This document shows, in pieces, positions 1 to 8,111 of a DNA stretch of 64,000 bases. A program made the translations under genes and the position numbers. Source of the DNA: Nonomuraea harbinensis (GTDB taxonomy: Bacteria > Actinomycetota > Actinomycetes > Streptosporangiales > Streptosporangiaceae); NCBI RefSeq assembly GCF_019396385.1, contig NZ_JAHKRN010000018.1:62001-126000 (forward strand), read 5' to 3'. The notes under the pieces were generated by a model. It was given only the letters and a program-made list of their open reading frames with translations, ran no database searches and had not been told where the DNA came from. Numbering within the stretch: position 1 is the first letter of the stretch; each line of letters begins with the position of its first letter.

Positions 1-119
1 ATGCTACCGCCCCGCCGGGTCACCCGTCAGCGAACGCGACGAAACGGGCAAGGCGTCCCCGGAAACCACACGACGGACGCGCCCCCGTACCGAAGGAGGC
101 ACGCCCGTCGTCAGGGCGG
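1..119. other. window edge, no gene recognised
   Basis: This stretch lies downstream of the FKBP lipoprotein gene, which reads leftward. No reading frame with a plausible start, ribosome-binding site and recognisable protein is visible. It may contain the terminator of the pafA-FKBP unit, but I see no strong hairpin. Confidence 0.4.
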
Positions 120-1049
120 TCAGTAGGCCGACAGGACGTCCACCACGAACACCAGCGTGCTGTTGGCCGGGATGCCCTGCTGCTCCTGGGCGCCGTAGCC
201 GAGGTCCGGCGGGATGCTCATCACCACGCGGCTGCCGACCGGCACGCCCTCCAGGCCCTTCTGCCAGCCCTGGATGACCTGCGCCAGCGGGAACGAGGCC
301 GGCTCGCCCCGGCCCCAGCTGGAGTCGAACTCCTTGTCGGTGCCCCAGATCTTGCCGGTGTAGTGGACGCTCAGCGTGGCCCCGGCCTTGACCGGCTCGC
401 CCTCGCCCTTGATGAGGGTCTTGACGACGAGCTCCTTGGACGGCTTGTCCTTCGTCTTCGTGGTCAGCGTCGGCGCCTTGTCGCCGCCGGGGCTCTCCAC
501 CTTGACGCCCTTGAGGGTCTCGCCGGTCTCCTTGCCGGTGGCGGCCGCGAGCGGCTTCGGCGGCGTGCCGACCACGTCCATCACGAACACCTTCGTCGCC
601 TCCGTGGACGGCGACTGCCCCGCCGCCGGGGTGACGAGGTCGTTGGCCATGACCGCCAGCAGCCGCCCGCCGTGCTTCATCTTCGTGAAACCGTCACGCA
701 GCAGCTGCGGGAGCTGCTCGTTCACCGGCAGGGTCTCCGGCGTCTTCGTGTCGTACGTGGAACCCTGCGCGGCGTTGTCCTTGCCGTCCCAGTTCCAGAC
801 GGAAAGGTTGACGATGAGCTGGTCGCCCGCCTTGACCGCGGGGCCGTCGCCGGTCTCCAGGACCTTGTACGACGACGTGGTGGCGGGGTCGCCGGAGGGG
901 AAGGTCACCGTGGGCTTGGCGCCCACCTCGCCGGTGACCTTCACCCCCGCGGACCCGTCTCCGGACGCGGTCGAGGCCGTATCGGAGCCGCACGCGGCGG
1001 CGAAGAAGAGCATAGGCACGGCGGCCAGAGCGGCCAGAGCGCGGCGCAT
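120..1049 (-). CDS. FKBP-type peptidyl-prolyl isomerase lipoprotein
   Basis: A 309-residue exported lipoprotein. The N-terminus has a hydrophobic signal ending in a lipobox (FAAAC, Cys20), so the mature protein should be anchored outside the membrane. The last ~100 residues form a canonical FKBP domain (VHYTGKIWGTDKEFDSS, then VIQGWQKGLEGVPVG, then IPPDLGYG) expected to catalyse prolyl cis-trans isomerisation and protein folding. Residues ~60-165 look like a degenerate second FKBP-like domain lacking those motifs. It lies 79 bases downstream of pafA on the same strand. From memory, FKBP genes follow pafA in streptomycetes too, so the position looks conserved; a functional link to pupylation is not shown. 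Confidence 0.9.
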   Translation of the reverse strand: MRRALAALAAVPMLFFAAACGSDTASTASGDGSAGVKVTGEVGAKPTVTFPSGDPATTSSYKVLETGDGPAVKAGDQLIVNLSVWNWDGKDNAAQGSTYDTKTPETLPVNEQLPQLLRDGFTKMKHGGRLLAVMANDLVTPAAGQSPSTEATKVFVMDVVGTPPKPLAAATGKETGETLKGVKVESPGGDKAPTLTTKTKDKPSKELVVKTLIKGEGEPVKAGATLSVHYTGKIWGTDKEFDSSWGRGEPASFPLAQVIQGWQKGLEGVPVGSRVVMSIPPDLGYGAQEQQGIPANSTLVFVVDVLSAY

Positions 1050-1128
1050 GGATTTCCCTCGGGGAACGACGGTCAGATTCGCGTCACCCTACCCGAAGCC
1101 TGGTAGGCCCGAGGTAAACCGGCGCCGC

Positions 1129-2487
1129 TCACATGCCGGCGATCAGCTTGTCAACTCTCTCGTCCACGCTGCGGAACGGGTCCTTGCACAGCACGGTCCG
1201 CTGCGCCTGGTCGTTCAGCTTGAGGTGAACCCAGTCGACGGTGAAGTCGCGCCGCTTCTCCTGCGCCTTGCGGATGAACTCGCCGCGCAGCCGCGCCCTG
1301 GTCGTCTGCGGCGGCACCGACTTGGCCTCGAAGATCTTCAGGTCGGACGCCACCCGCTCCACCGAGCCGCGCTTCTGCAGCAGGTAGTAGAGGCCGCGCT
1401 TGCGGTGCACGTCGTGGTAGGCCAGGTCGAGCTGCGCCACCCGGGGCGACGACAGCGGCAGGTCGTACTTCTTGCGGTAGCGCTCGATCAGCTGGTATTT
1501 CGTCACCCAGTCGATCTCCCGCGACACCAGGTCGAGGTCGCCGGTCTCGACGGCGCGCAGCGTGCGCTCCCACAGCTCCAGCACCCGGTGCGCGATGGCG
1601 TCGCCGCCGCGCCGGTCGACGAAGTCCTGCGCCTTCGACAGGTATTCCTGCTGGATCTCCAGGCTGGACGCCTCGCGCCCGTTGGCCAGCCGCACCCGCC
1701 GCCGGCCGGTCATGTCGTGCGACACCTCCCGGATGGCCCTGATCGGGTTCTCCAGCGTCAGGTCGCGCATCACCGTGCCGGCCTCGATCATGCGCAGCAC
1801 CAGGTCGGTCGCGCCGACCTTGAGCAGCATGGTGGTCTCGCTCATGTTCGAGTCGCCGACGATGACGTGCAGGCGGCGGAACCGCTCGGCGTCGGCGTGC
1901 GGCTCGTCGCGGGTGTTGATGATCGGCCGGGACCGGGTGGTGGCCGACGAGACGCCCTCCCAGATGTGCTCGGCCCGCTGCGAGACGCAGTAGACGGCGC
2001 CGCGCGGCGTCTGCAGCACCTTGCCGGCGCCGCAGATGATCTGGCGCGTCACCAGGAAGGGGATGAGGACGTCGGCCAGCCGTCCGAACTCGCCGTGTCT
2101 GCCCACGAGGTAGTTCTCGTGGCAGCCGTAGGAGTTGCCCGCCGAGTCGGTGTTGTTCTTGAACAGATAGATGTCCCCGGCGATGCCTTCTTCGCGCAGC
2201 CGCTTCTCGGCGTCGACCAGAAGGCCCTCCAGGATCCGCTCACCCGCCTTGTCGTGGGTGACCAGCTCGATGACGTTGTCACACTCGGGGGTTGCGTATT
2301 CAGGATGGCTGCCCACGTCGAGGTAGAGGCGTGCGCCGTTGCGGAGGAAGACGTTGCTCGATCGGCCCCAGGACACGACCCGCCGGAACAGGTAGCGCGC
2401 GACCTCGTCGGGGGACAGCCTGCGCTGCCCCCTGAACGTGCAGGTCACGCCGTACTCGTTCTCCAGCCCGAAGATGCGACGATCCAT
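1129..2487 (-). CDS. pafA: Pup--protein ligase PafA
   Basis: A 452-residue carboxylate-amine ligase of the glutamine-synthetase-like fold. It phosphorylates the C-terminal glutamate of Pup and joins it to substrate lysines, marking proteins for the proteasome. It opens with the family signature MDRRIFGLENEYGV, containing the nucleotide/metal-binding glutamates, and has the family HENYL and NTRDEPHAD blocks. Length matches other PafA proteins. The start is the ATG at 2487, which gives the canonical MDRR N-terminus; a GTG one codon upstream is possible. It is separated from prcA by a small secreted-protein gene. The paralogue Dop is at 8588-10102. Confidence 0.97.
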   Translation of the reverse strand: MDRRIFGLENEYGVTCTFRGQRRLSPDEVARYLFRRVVSWGRSSNVFLRNGARLYLDVGSHPEYATPECDNVIELVTHDKAGERILEGLLVDAEKRLREEGIAGDIYLFKNNTDSAGNSYGCHENYLVGRHGEFGRLADVLIPFLVTRQIICGAGKVLQTPRGAVYCVSQRAEHIWEGVSSATTRSRPIINTRDEPHADAERFRRLHVIVGDSNMSETTMLLKVGATDLVLRMIEAGTVMRDLTLENPIRAIREVSHDMTGRRRVRLANGREASSLEIQQEYLSKAQDFVDRRGGDAIAHRVLELWERTLRAVETGDLDLVSREIDWVTKYQLIERYRKKYDLPLSSPRVAQLDLAYHDVHRKRGLYYLLQKRGSVERVASDLKIFEAKSVPPQTTRARLRGEFIRKAQEKRRDFTVDWVHLKLNDQAQRTVLCKDPFRSVDERVDKLIAGM

Positions 2488-2549
2488 CACCTCACACTAT
2501 GCCCACGGATGGGGAAGCGGGAGAGATCTCCGCCTGGTGTTTTCCGGCG

Positions 2550-3071
2550 TCAGGGCGTGAAGATCTCCTGGACCTTCACGATCTGGCCCTTGTGGACGGT
2601 GATGAGGGCCGGTCGCTCGCCCCGCTGGGCCCGCTTGATGAGGTCGGCGCGCGAGCAGCGCTTGCTGCCCAGACCGGTCCGGCGGTCGACGGTCAGGCCG
2701 GTCATCTTCTGGCCGCAGCCCAGCGCGGACAGGAAGACCACCTTCCGGGCGATGGGCGAGGCGTAGACGCGCACGTCGCCTTCCGGCGGGCCCACGAACC
2801 GGCCCTCGGTGACCTTGCCCTTCTTCCACCTGATGGGTTCGTACTCGGCCACGCCGCCGCTCACGTGGGTGATCCAGCCGCGCAGGATGCCGTTGTGGCG
2901 CGGCCGCGGCGACCTGGTGAAGTCGTGCTTCGGGTCGGCCTGGAAGGAAGTGCCGAAGATCTTGGGCGCTCTGTAGCGCGGGGCGGCGGCGGCCTCGGCC
3001 GCCGCGGAGGACGTCAGGAGGATGGCCGCGGCGGCGCCGCCGGCGAGCAGGCTGCGGATCGTCGTGTTCAC
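2550..3071 (-). CDS. small secreted protein of unknown function
   Basis: A 173-residue protein with a clear signal peptide (MNTTIRSLLAGGAAAAILL, then an alanine-rich cleavage region near residue 30), so it is probably exported. I do not recognise a domain. The mature part is basic and ends VKVQEIFTP, with two cysteines (in ALGCGQK and SKRCSRA) that could form a disulfide. The GTG at 3071 is chosen because the signal peptide begins there; the frame stays open farther upstream without a signal. It sits between prcA and pafA on the same strand, breaking their usual adjacency. Any role in the proteasome pathway is doubtful because the protein should leave the cytoplasm. Confidence 0.75.
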   Translation of the reverse strand: MNTTIRSLLAGGAAAAILLTSSAAAEAAAAPRYRAPKIFGTSFQADPKHDFTRSPRPRHNGILRGWITHVSGGVAEYEPIRWKKGKVTEGRFVGPPEGDVRVYASPIARKVVFLSALGCGQKMTGLTVDRRTGLGSKRCSRADLIKRAQRGERPALITVHKGQIVKVQEIFTP

Positions 3072-3159
3072 GGACCATAGGATGGCCGATCGCGCGCCGC
3101 GGTTCGACGCCCCCGGCGTGATCCACCTCACACCGGGGGTTGTCGTACGAAATCGGCCG

Positions 3160-3945
3160 CTACAGCGGGGACGAGCCGTCGTCGACCGGGCCGTCGGGGC
3201 CCGTCGGCGGCGGCTTCTCGTCGGACTCCGCCGCCGGAGGCTCTTCGGCGGGCGGCGGAGCCGACGCCAGCAGCCGGTCGAGCTGGGCGCCCGCCAGCCG
3301 CTTGAACTTGCGGTGCTCGCGGTTGCGGTCGAGCACCGCGACCTCCAGCTGCTCCACCGGCGGCCGCTCGCCGCCAGGCTCGGTCAGCGCCTTCAGCGCC
3401 ACCTCCAGCGCGTCGGACAGCGACATCGACTCGCGGTAGTGCTCCTTGAGCCGGCCGAGCACCGCGTCGGCCTGGCCGCCCATCGCGGCGAAGCCGTGCT
3501 CGTCGAAGACCGAACCGTCGAACGTCAGCCGGTAGATCGCGTCGCCCTCGGGCCCGTCGCCCACCTCGGCGACCACGACCTCCACCTCCAGCGACTTGAT
3601 CGACTCGGTGAAGATGCGGCCGAGGTTGGAGGCGTACAGGTTGGCCAGGCCGCGGCCGGTCACGTCGGAGCGGTCGTAGGAGTAGCCGTTGATGTCGGCG
3701 TAGCGGATGCCGCCCAGCCGCAGCTCCTCGAACTCGTTGTAGCGGCCGACGGCGGCGAACCCGATGCGGTCGTAGATCTCGCTGATCTTGTGGAGGGCGC
3801 GTGACGGGTTGGGCGCCACGAACAGGATGCCGTCGACGTACTGCAGCACGACCACGGAACGGCCCCGCGCGATGCCCTTGCGCGCGTAGTCCGCCTTGTC
3901 CCGCATGATCTGCTCAGGGGACGCATATCCGAAAGGCATGGACAC
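3160..3945 (-). CDS. prcA: proteasome subunit alpha
   Basis: A 261-residue alpha subunit forming the outer rings of the 20S core. The N-terminus (MSMPFGYASPEQIMRDKADY) is the gate region, followed by the highly conserved ARKGIARGRSVVVLQY and NPSRALHKISEIYDRIGFAA. The C-terminus is an extended acidic, proline-rich tail (about residues 235-261), as is common in actinomycetes. The GTG at 3945 has an AAAGGA ribosome-binding site nine bases upstream; an ATG two codons in is an alternative. It starts 15 bases after prcB stops, so the two are cotranscribed. Confidence 0.97.
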   Translation of the reverse strand: MSMPFGYASPEQIMRDKADYARKGIARGRSVVVLQYVDGILFVAPNPSRALHKISEIYDRIGFAAVGRYNEFEELRLGGIRYADINGYSYDRSDVTGRGLANLYASNLGRIFTESIKSLEVEVVVAEVGDGPEGDAIYRLTFDGSVFDEHGFAAMGGQADAVLGRLKEHYRESMSLSDALEVALKALTEPGGERPPVEQLEVAVLDRNREHRKFKRLAGAQLDRLLASAPPPAEEPPAAESDEKPPPTGPDGPVDDGSSPL

Positions 3946-3960
3946 GACTGAGGGTCCTTT

Positions 3961-4806
3961 CTAGCGCAGCGGGGCGATGGGGCCGTCGGGGGAGATCAGG
4001 CGCTCGTCGAGCATCTGCCGCACGTAGCCGGACACCTGCTCATCGGTCAGCCGGCGGAAACCGTCGGCGTCGATCAGCGACACGATCGGGAAGATCTTCC
4101 GCGTCATGTCGGGCCCGCCGGTCGCCGAGTCGTCGTCGGCGGCGTCGTACAGGGCCTGGATGAGCACCATCGTGATGTCGTCGGCCGACGCGCCCTCGCG
4201 GTAGAGCTTCTTGAGCGCGCCGCGCGCGAAGATCGAACCGGAGCCGATCGCGTCGAACCGCTCCCGCTCGTAAGGACCCCCCGCCACGTCGTAACTGAAG
4301 ATCCGCCCCTCGTCGCGGTCGGGGTCGTAGGCGGCGAACAGCGGCACCACCACCAGCCCCTGCATCGCCATCGCCAGGTTGCCGCGGATCATCGTGGCCA
4401 GCCGGTTGGCCTTGCCCTTCACCGACATCGTGCGGCCTTCGAGCTTCTCGTAGTGCTCCAGCTCCACGCGGTAGAGCCGGGCCATCTCGATGCCGGTCGA
4501 GGCCGTGCCGGCGATGCCCATGCACGAGTAGTCGTCGGTCCGGAAGACCTTCTCCACGTCGCGCTGGGAAATGATGTTGCCGGACGTGGCGCGCCGGTCA
4601 CCGGCCATCACCACCCCGCCGGCGAACGTCGCCGCCACGATCGTGGTCGCGTGCGGAACCTGGTCGCCGATCGGCGTAGCCAGCACCTCGTCTCTGCGGG
4701 GCAGCAACTCCGGCGCGTACGCGCTCACGAAATCGGTGAACGAGGAACTTCCGGTGTTCTGGAAAAGCTGGCTCACCAAGCCGGTGGGCAGATCCCTCTT
4801 CGCCAC
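3961..4806 (-). CDS. prcB: proteasome subunit beta precursor
   Basis: A 281-residue catalytic subunit of the 20S core. A propeptide of about 53 residues precedes the PHATTIVAATF motif; autocleavage before the first Thr (residue 54 with this start) would expose the N-terminal threonine nucleophile. The conserved GDRRATSGN follows, supplying the usual Asp and the region around the catalytic Lys. The GTG at 4806 is chosen because GGGAGG lies just upstream; an in-frame ATG six codons earlier overlaps that ribosome-binding site. In related genomes prcB directly follows pup, but here about 3 kb of opposite-strand genes intervene, so prcBA must have its own promoter in the divergent gap before 4978. 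Confidence 0.97.
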   Translation of the reverse strand: MAKRDLPTGLVSQLFQNTGSSSFTDFVSAYAPELLPRRDEVLATPIGDQVPHATTIVAATFAGGVVMAGDRRATSGNIISQRDVEKVFRTDDYSCMGIAGTASTGIEMARLYRVELEHYEKLEGRTMSVKGKANRLATMIRGNLAMAMQGLVVVPLFAAYDPDRDEGRIFSYDVAGGPYERERFDAIGSGSIFARGALKKLYREGASADDITMVLIQALYDAADDDSATGGPDMTRKIFPIVSLIDADGFRRLTDEQVSGYVRQMLDERLISPDGPIAPLR

Positions 4807-4977
4807 GCGACTCCCTCCCAACATTCAGTGTTCCTGTGCCGACCCTACTGTTGTTGCGTCGCTGTCTGCACTTCCCACGATCAGCTCAGGGCGAACCGTT
4901 CATCAGATCGTTTCTTTACGCCCCGCATCACCCGTGCGATTGTCGGTATGTCCGCACGTCCTGAACAGGAGGACGCC

Positions 4978-6342
4978 ATGCGCATGCCCCGCCTGCCCGT
5001 GCTCATCGCCGTCGCCGGCCTGGCGCTCGCCTCCTGCGGCACCGGCGCCCCCGCCGAGGGCGGCACCGTCACCCTCACCATCGCCGCCAACTCGATCTCC
5101 GGCGGCAAGAACTCGGAATCCGCCGACTGGATCAAGAACTGGGTCATCCCCGAGTTCGAGAAGACCCACCAGAACGTCAAGGTGCTCTTCCAGCCCAGCG
5201 GCGTCGACGACGAGCAGTACAAGACGAAGCTCGCCCTGGACCTCAAGTCCGGCGCCGGGGCGGACGTCATCGACGTCGACGGCATCTGGGTCGGCGAGTT
5301 CGCCCAGGCCGGCTACATCAAGCCGCTCGCCGAGGTCGGCGGGGCCGCGGTCGACTCCTGGGAGGGCTGGTCCCAGATCCCGCAGGCGGTGCAGGGGCTC
5401 GGCATCTTCGACGGCAAGAAGTACGGGCTGCCGCAGGGCACCGACGGCCGCGTCCTGTTCTACAACAAGACCCTGTTCGGCAAGGCCGGCCTGCCCGCCG
5501 ACTGGCAGCCCGCGAGCTGGCAGGACATCCTCGACGCCGGCGAGAAGCTGAAGGCGGCGGGCGTGCCCACGCCCATCCAGATCAACGCCGGCACCGCCAT
5601 GGGCGAGGCCACCACCATGCAGGGCGTCCTCCCCCTGCTCGCCGGCGCGGGCGCGGAGATCTACAGCCAGGGCAAGTGGACCGGCGCCTCCCAGGCGATG
5701 AAGGACGTGCTCGGCTTCTACGAGCGGATCTACGGCGGCAGCGGCCTCGGCGACCCCAAGCTGCAGCAGGAGGCCAAGGGCCGCGACAAGTCCTTCACCC
5801 AGTTCGCCGACGGCAAGATCGCCATCCTGCTCGAAGGCGACTACTTCTGGCGTTCCGTCATCGAGCCCAACGCCGGCGTCGCCCCCATGAAGGACCGCGA
5901 CCAGGTCGTCGGCTACGCGAGGATCCCCGCCAGGGAGCCCGGCGCCGGCATCCGCGGCCAGGACCACGCCAGCATGTCGGGCGGCGCCGTCCGCGTGCTC
6001 AACCCCCGCTCCGCCGACCCGCGGCTCGCCTGGGAACTGCTCGCGTTCATGCACTCCGCGGCCGCCACCGAGTCGCAGCTCGCCGGCCAGGTGCGCATCA
6101 GCTCCCGCACCGACGTCAACGACGAGGTGCTCGCCGGGGACCCGATGCTCGGGTACATCGCCGACGAGGTGCTGCCCATCACCGCCTACCGGCCCGGCCT
6201 CGCCGTCTACCCGCAGGTGTCGGTCGCGCTGCAGGAGGCCACCGCCGACATCGTCTCCGGCCGGAGCGCCGACGAGGCCGCCGCCGCCTACCAGGCGAAA
6301 CTGGAAGAACTCGCCGGGGGCGCCGCCAACGTCAGCGGCTGA
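4978..6342 (+). CDS. ABC transporter solute-binding lipoprotein (sugar type)
   Basis: A 454-residue extracytoplasmic family-1 binding protein for a carbohydrate importer. It has a signal peptide with lipobox (LALASCG) and the family fold signs: IPEFEKTHQNVKV, GADVIDVDGIWVGEFAQAG, YGLPQGTDGRVLFYNKTLF. ATG 4978 follows a CAGGAGG ribosome-binding site. No permease or ATPase gene accompanies it, so it is an orphan that must use a transporter encoded elsewhere or act as a sensor. It is divergent from prcB and followed after 18 bases by a DNA polymerase gene, an odd pairing. The ligand cannot be told from sequence. Confidence 0.88.
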   Translation: MRMPRLPVLIAVAGLALASCGTGAPAEGGTVTLTIAANSISGGKNSESADWIKNWVIPEFEKTHQNVKVLFQPSGVDDEQYKTKLALDLKSGAGADVIDVDGIWVGEFAQAGYIKPLAEVGGAAVDSWEGWSQIPQAVQGLGIFDGKKYGLPQGTDGRVLFYNKTLFGKAGLPADWQPASWQDILDAGEKLKAAGVPTPIQINAGTAMGEATTMQGVLPLLAGAGAEIYSQGKWTGASQAMKDVLGFYERIYGGSGLGDPKLQQEAKGRDKSFTQFADGKIAILLEGDYFWRSVIEPNAGVAPMKDRDQVVGYARIPAREPGAGIRGQDHASMSGGAVRVLNPRSADPRLAWELLAFMHSAAATESQLAGQVRISSRTDVNDEVLAGDPMLGYIADEVLPITAYRPGLAVYPQVSVALQEATADIVSGRSADEAAAAYQAKLEELAGGAANVSG

Positions 6343-6360
6343 CCCGCCGATACTGGACCC

Positions 6361-7413
6361 ATGAGGACCTGGGTCCTGCACGTCGACCTCGACCAGTTCA
6401 TCGCCGCCGTCGAGCTGCTGCGCCACCCCGAGCTGCGCGGCCGGCCCGTGGTCGTGGGCGGCGACGGCGACCCCACCCGGCCCCGCACGGTCGCCGCGAC
6501 CGCCACCTACGAGGCCCGCGCCCGCGGAGTCCACTCCGGCACGCCCCTGCGCACCGCGCTGCGCCGCTGCCCCGACGCCGTCTTCCTGCCCAGCGACCCG
6601 CCCGCCTACGAGGCCGCCTCCGCCCGCGTCATGGCCGTCCTGCGCGACTTCCCCGCCGACGTCGAGGTCTGGGGCTGGGACGAGGCCTTCCTAGGCGTCC
6701 GCACCGACGACCCGGAAGCCCTCGCCCGCGACATCCAGCGAGCCGTACGCGAACGCACCGAGCTTTCGTGCTCCGTCGGCATCGGCGACAACAAGCACCA
6801 GGCCAAACTCGCCTCCGGCTTCGCCAAACCCGCCGGAGTGCACCGCCTCACCGGCGACACCTGGGCCGAGCAGATGAACCACCGGCCCACGGACGCCCTG
6901 TGGGGCATCGGCGCCAAGACCGCCGGGAAACTCGCCGAGCTCGGCCTGCGCACCGTCGCCGAGCTGGCCGCCGCCGACCCAGCGGGCCTCGCCGGCCGCT
7001 TCGGCCCCACCAACGGCCCCTGGCTGCGCTATCTCGCCCTCGGCAAGGGCGAGGCCGAGGTCGTCACCACCCCGTGGATCCCGCGTGGCCACAGCCGCGA
7101 GACCACCTACCGTGAGGACCTCACCGACCCCGCCGAGATCGCCGCCCAAATCTCCGGACTCGCCCGCCAGGTCACCGCCGACGCCGCCGGAGCGGGCCGC
7201 GCCATCATCCGCGTCACCGTCAAGGTCCGTTTCGCCCCGTTCCTCACCCGGACCCGCCAGACGACGCTCCCCTCCCCCACCACGGACCCCAGGACCGTCA
7301 CCGGCGCCGCCCTCGACGCCCTCGCCCGCTTCGACCTGAACCGCCCCGTACGCCTCCTCGGCGTCGGCGCCGCCTACCAGATGCCCGCCCGGACCCGCAC
7401 CGCGTCCCCGTAG
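6361..7413 (+). CDS. Y-family DNA polymerase, DinB2-like
   Basis: A 350-residue translesion polymerase. Catalytic carboxylates are visible: Asp9 in HVDLDQF and Asp107-Glu108 in VWGWDEAFLG. SCSVGIGDNKHQAKLASGFAKP is the usual palm/thumb block, and ALWGIGAKTAGKLAELG is the helix-hairpin-helix. The residue five after Asp9, which is Phe13 in E. coli Pol IV and acts as the sugar steric gate, is Ile14 here. The HVDLDQF and WGWDEA wording resembles mycobacterial DinB2, whose gate residue is Leu and which accepts ribonucleotides (family knowledge). There is no C-terminal beta-clamp motif that I can recognise. It probably forms an operon with the preceding binding-protein gene. Confidence 0.93.
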   Translation: MRTWVLHVDLDQFIAAVELLRHPELRGRPVVVGGDGDPTRPRTVAATATYEARARGVHSGTPLRTALRRCPDAVFLPSDPPAYEAASARVMAVLRDFPADVEVWGWDEAFLGVRTDDPEALARDIQRAVRERTELSCSVGIGDNKHQAKLASGFAKPAGVHRLTGDTWAEQMNHRPTDALWGIGAKTAGKLAELGLRTVAELAAADPAGLAGRFGPTNGPWLRYLALGKGEAEVVTTPWIPRGHSRETTYREDLTDPAEIAAQISGLARQVTADAAGAGRAIIRVTVKVRFAPFLTRTRQTTLPSPTTDPRTVTGAALDALARFDLNRPVRLLGVGAAYQMPARTRTASP

Positions 7414-7475
7414 AACGCCGGCCTCGCCGTCTCCTGAGCCGGGGCCGGGGCCGGATCCGGCACCCCGACTGCCCC

Positions 7476-7775
7476 GGACCCGGCCCGTCCGGTGGCAGTG
7501 GTCGACGGCGGAGCGTGCGCTCGGGTTGCCGTAGCGGTGTTTCAGCAGGTGGTCGTGCCGGCTGTCATGATCCTTGATCTCGCGCATCGCTTCGGTAGGG
7601 CGAGGCGGGCAGCAGACCCTCTGCGCTCGCGACAGCTCTGGGTGGACCGTTTCCGGAAGCAGACTTTGGGGTGGCGCGCCCGCCCGTCGGGCACGCGCTT
7701 GTTCAGCCCGACTGCGGAGAGGCCAGGGGCCTCTCCGCAGTCGGAGCAGCGCTTACATCCTTCCGGTGGTTCCAC
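7476..7775 (-). pseudogene. decayed endonuclease VII-type (HNH) gene
   Basis: A broken gene starting 34 bases after the pup stop. A GTG at 7775 with AAGGAG upstream opens a frame reading CKRCSDCGEAPGLSAVG, then LNKRVPDGRARHPKVCFRKR, the N-terminal zinc-cysteine block typical of actinobacterial endonuclease VII-like proteins. This frame drifts near 7590-7620. A second frame then continues with HDHLLKHRYG followed at once by SAVDHCHRTGRVRG, the DH-x-TGRVRG catalytic block. The usual ~20 residues between RYG and the second CxxC are missing, and the frame lacks the expected LLC end. At least one frameshift, an internal deletion and a truncation are therefore needed. From memory, an endonuclease VII-type gene sits between pup and prcB in related genomes. 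Confidence 0.7.
7710..7742. terminator. perfect 15-bp hairpin downstream of pup
   Basis: GACTGCGGAGAGGCC at 7710-7724 and its exact reverse complement at 7728-7742 leave a 3-base loop. It lies 67 bases beyond the pup stop and between the convergent pup and dinB-like genes, so it could terminate pup transcription. There is no T-tract. It sits inside the decayed endonuclease gene, over the former CxxCGE coding region. Confidence 0.6.
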
Positions 7776-7808
7776 CCGTTCGCACTCCTTGTCGATGTCC
7801 GCCTGGGC

Positions 7809-8018
7809 CTACTCTCCGCCCTTCTGGACGTAGCTCCGCACGAATTCCTCCGCGTTCTCTTCGAGGACCTCGTCGATCTCGTCCAGAATCGCGTCGACGT
7901 CGTCCGTGAGCTTCTCCTGGCGCTCCTGGACGTCCGGCGCCGCGGAGGCCTCGGTCTCCTCGACCTCGGACTCGCGCCGGCCGGTCTGCTTCTGCCCGCC
8001 GGTGTCCTTCGTAGCCAT
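7809..8018 (-). CDS. pup: prokaryotic ubiquitin-like protein Pup
   Basis: A 69-residue, acidic, intrinsically disordered tag protein. The C-terminal half (ERQEKLTDDVDAILDEIDEV, then LEENAEEFVRSYVQKGGE) matches the ARC/Mpa-binding helix and the di-glycine end of Pup. The last residue is Glu, not Gln, so it can be conjugated by PafA without prior deamidation by Dop. GGAGG precedes the ATG. It is divergent from the small membrane-protein gene, with dop farther upstream on the same strand. Downstream lie the decayed endonuclease gene and a strong hairpin rather than prcB. Confidence 0.98.
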   Translation of the reverse strand: MATKDTGGQKQTGRRESEVEETEASAAPDVQERQEKLTDDVDAILDEIDEVLEENAEEFVRSYVQKGGE

Positions 8019-8111
8019 GCCCTACCTCCATGTGCGGGGGACTGCCTCTCAGTCCATATCTTCCCCGAACGGCCCGACATTTCGCGCCGATCGTCCCCTG
8101 ACCTTACCCGC

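Noticed and set aside
376..2766. Plus-strand frame of 796 codons opposite the FKBP and pafA genes
   Set aside because: It is the GC-driven antisense shadow of two recognised minus-strand genes and shows no domain, start signal or sensible composition.
4978..7413. Mobile-element insertion as the cause of the binding-protein/polymerase pair between pup and prcB
   Set aside because: No transposase, terminal inverted repeats, target-site duplication or integrase site is visible at either edge.
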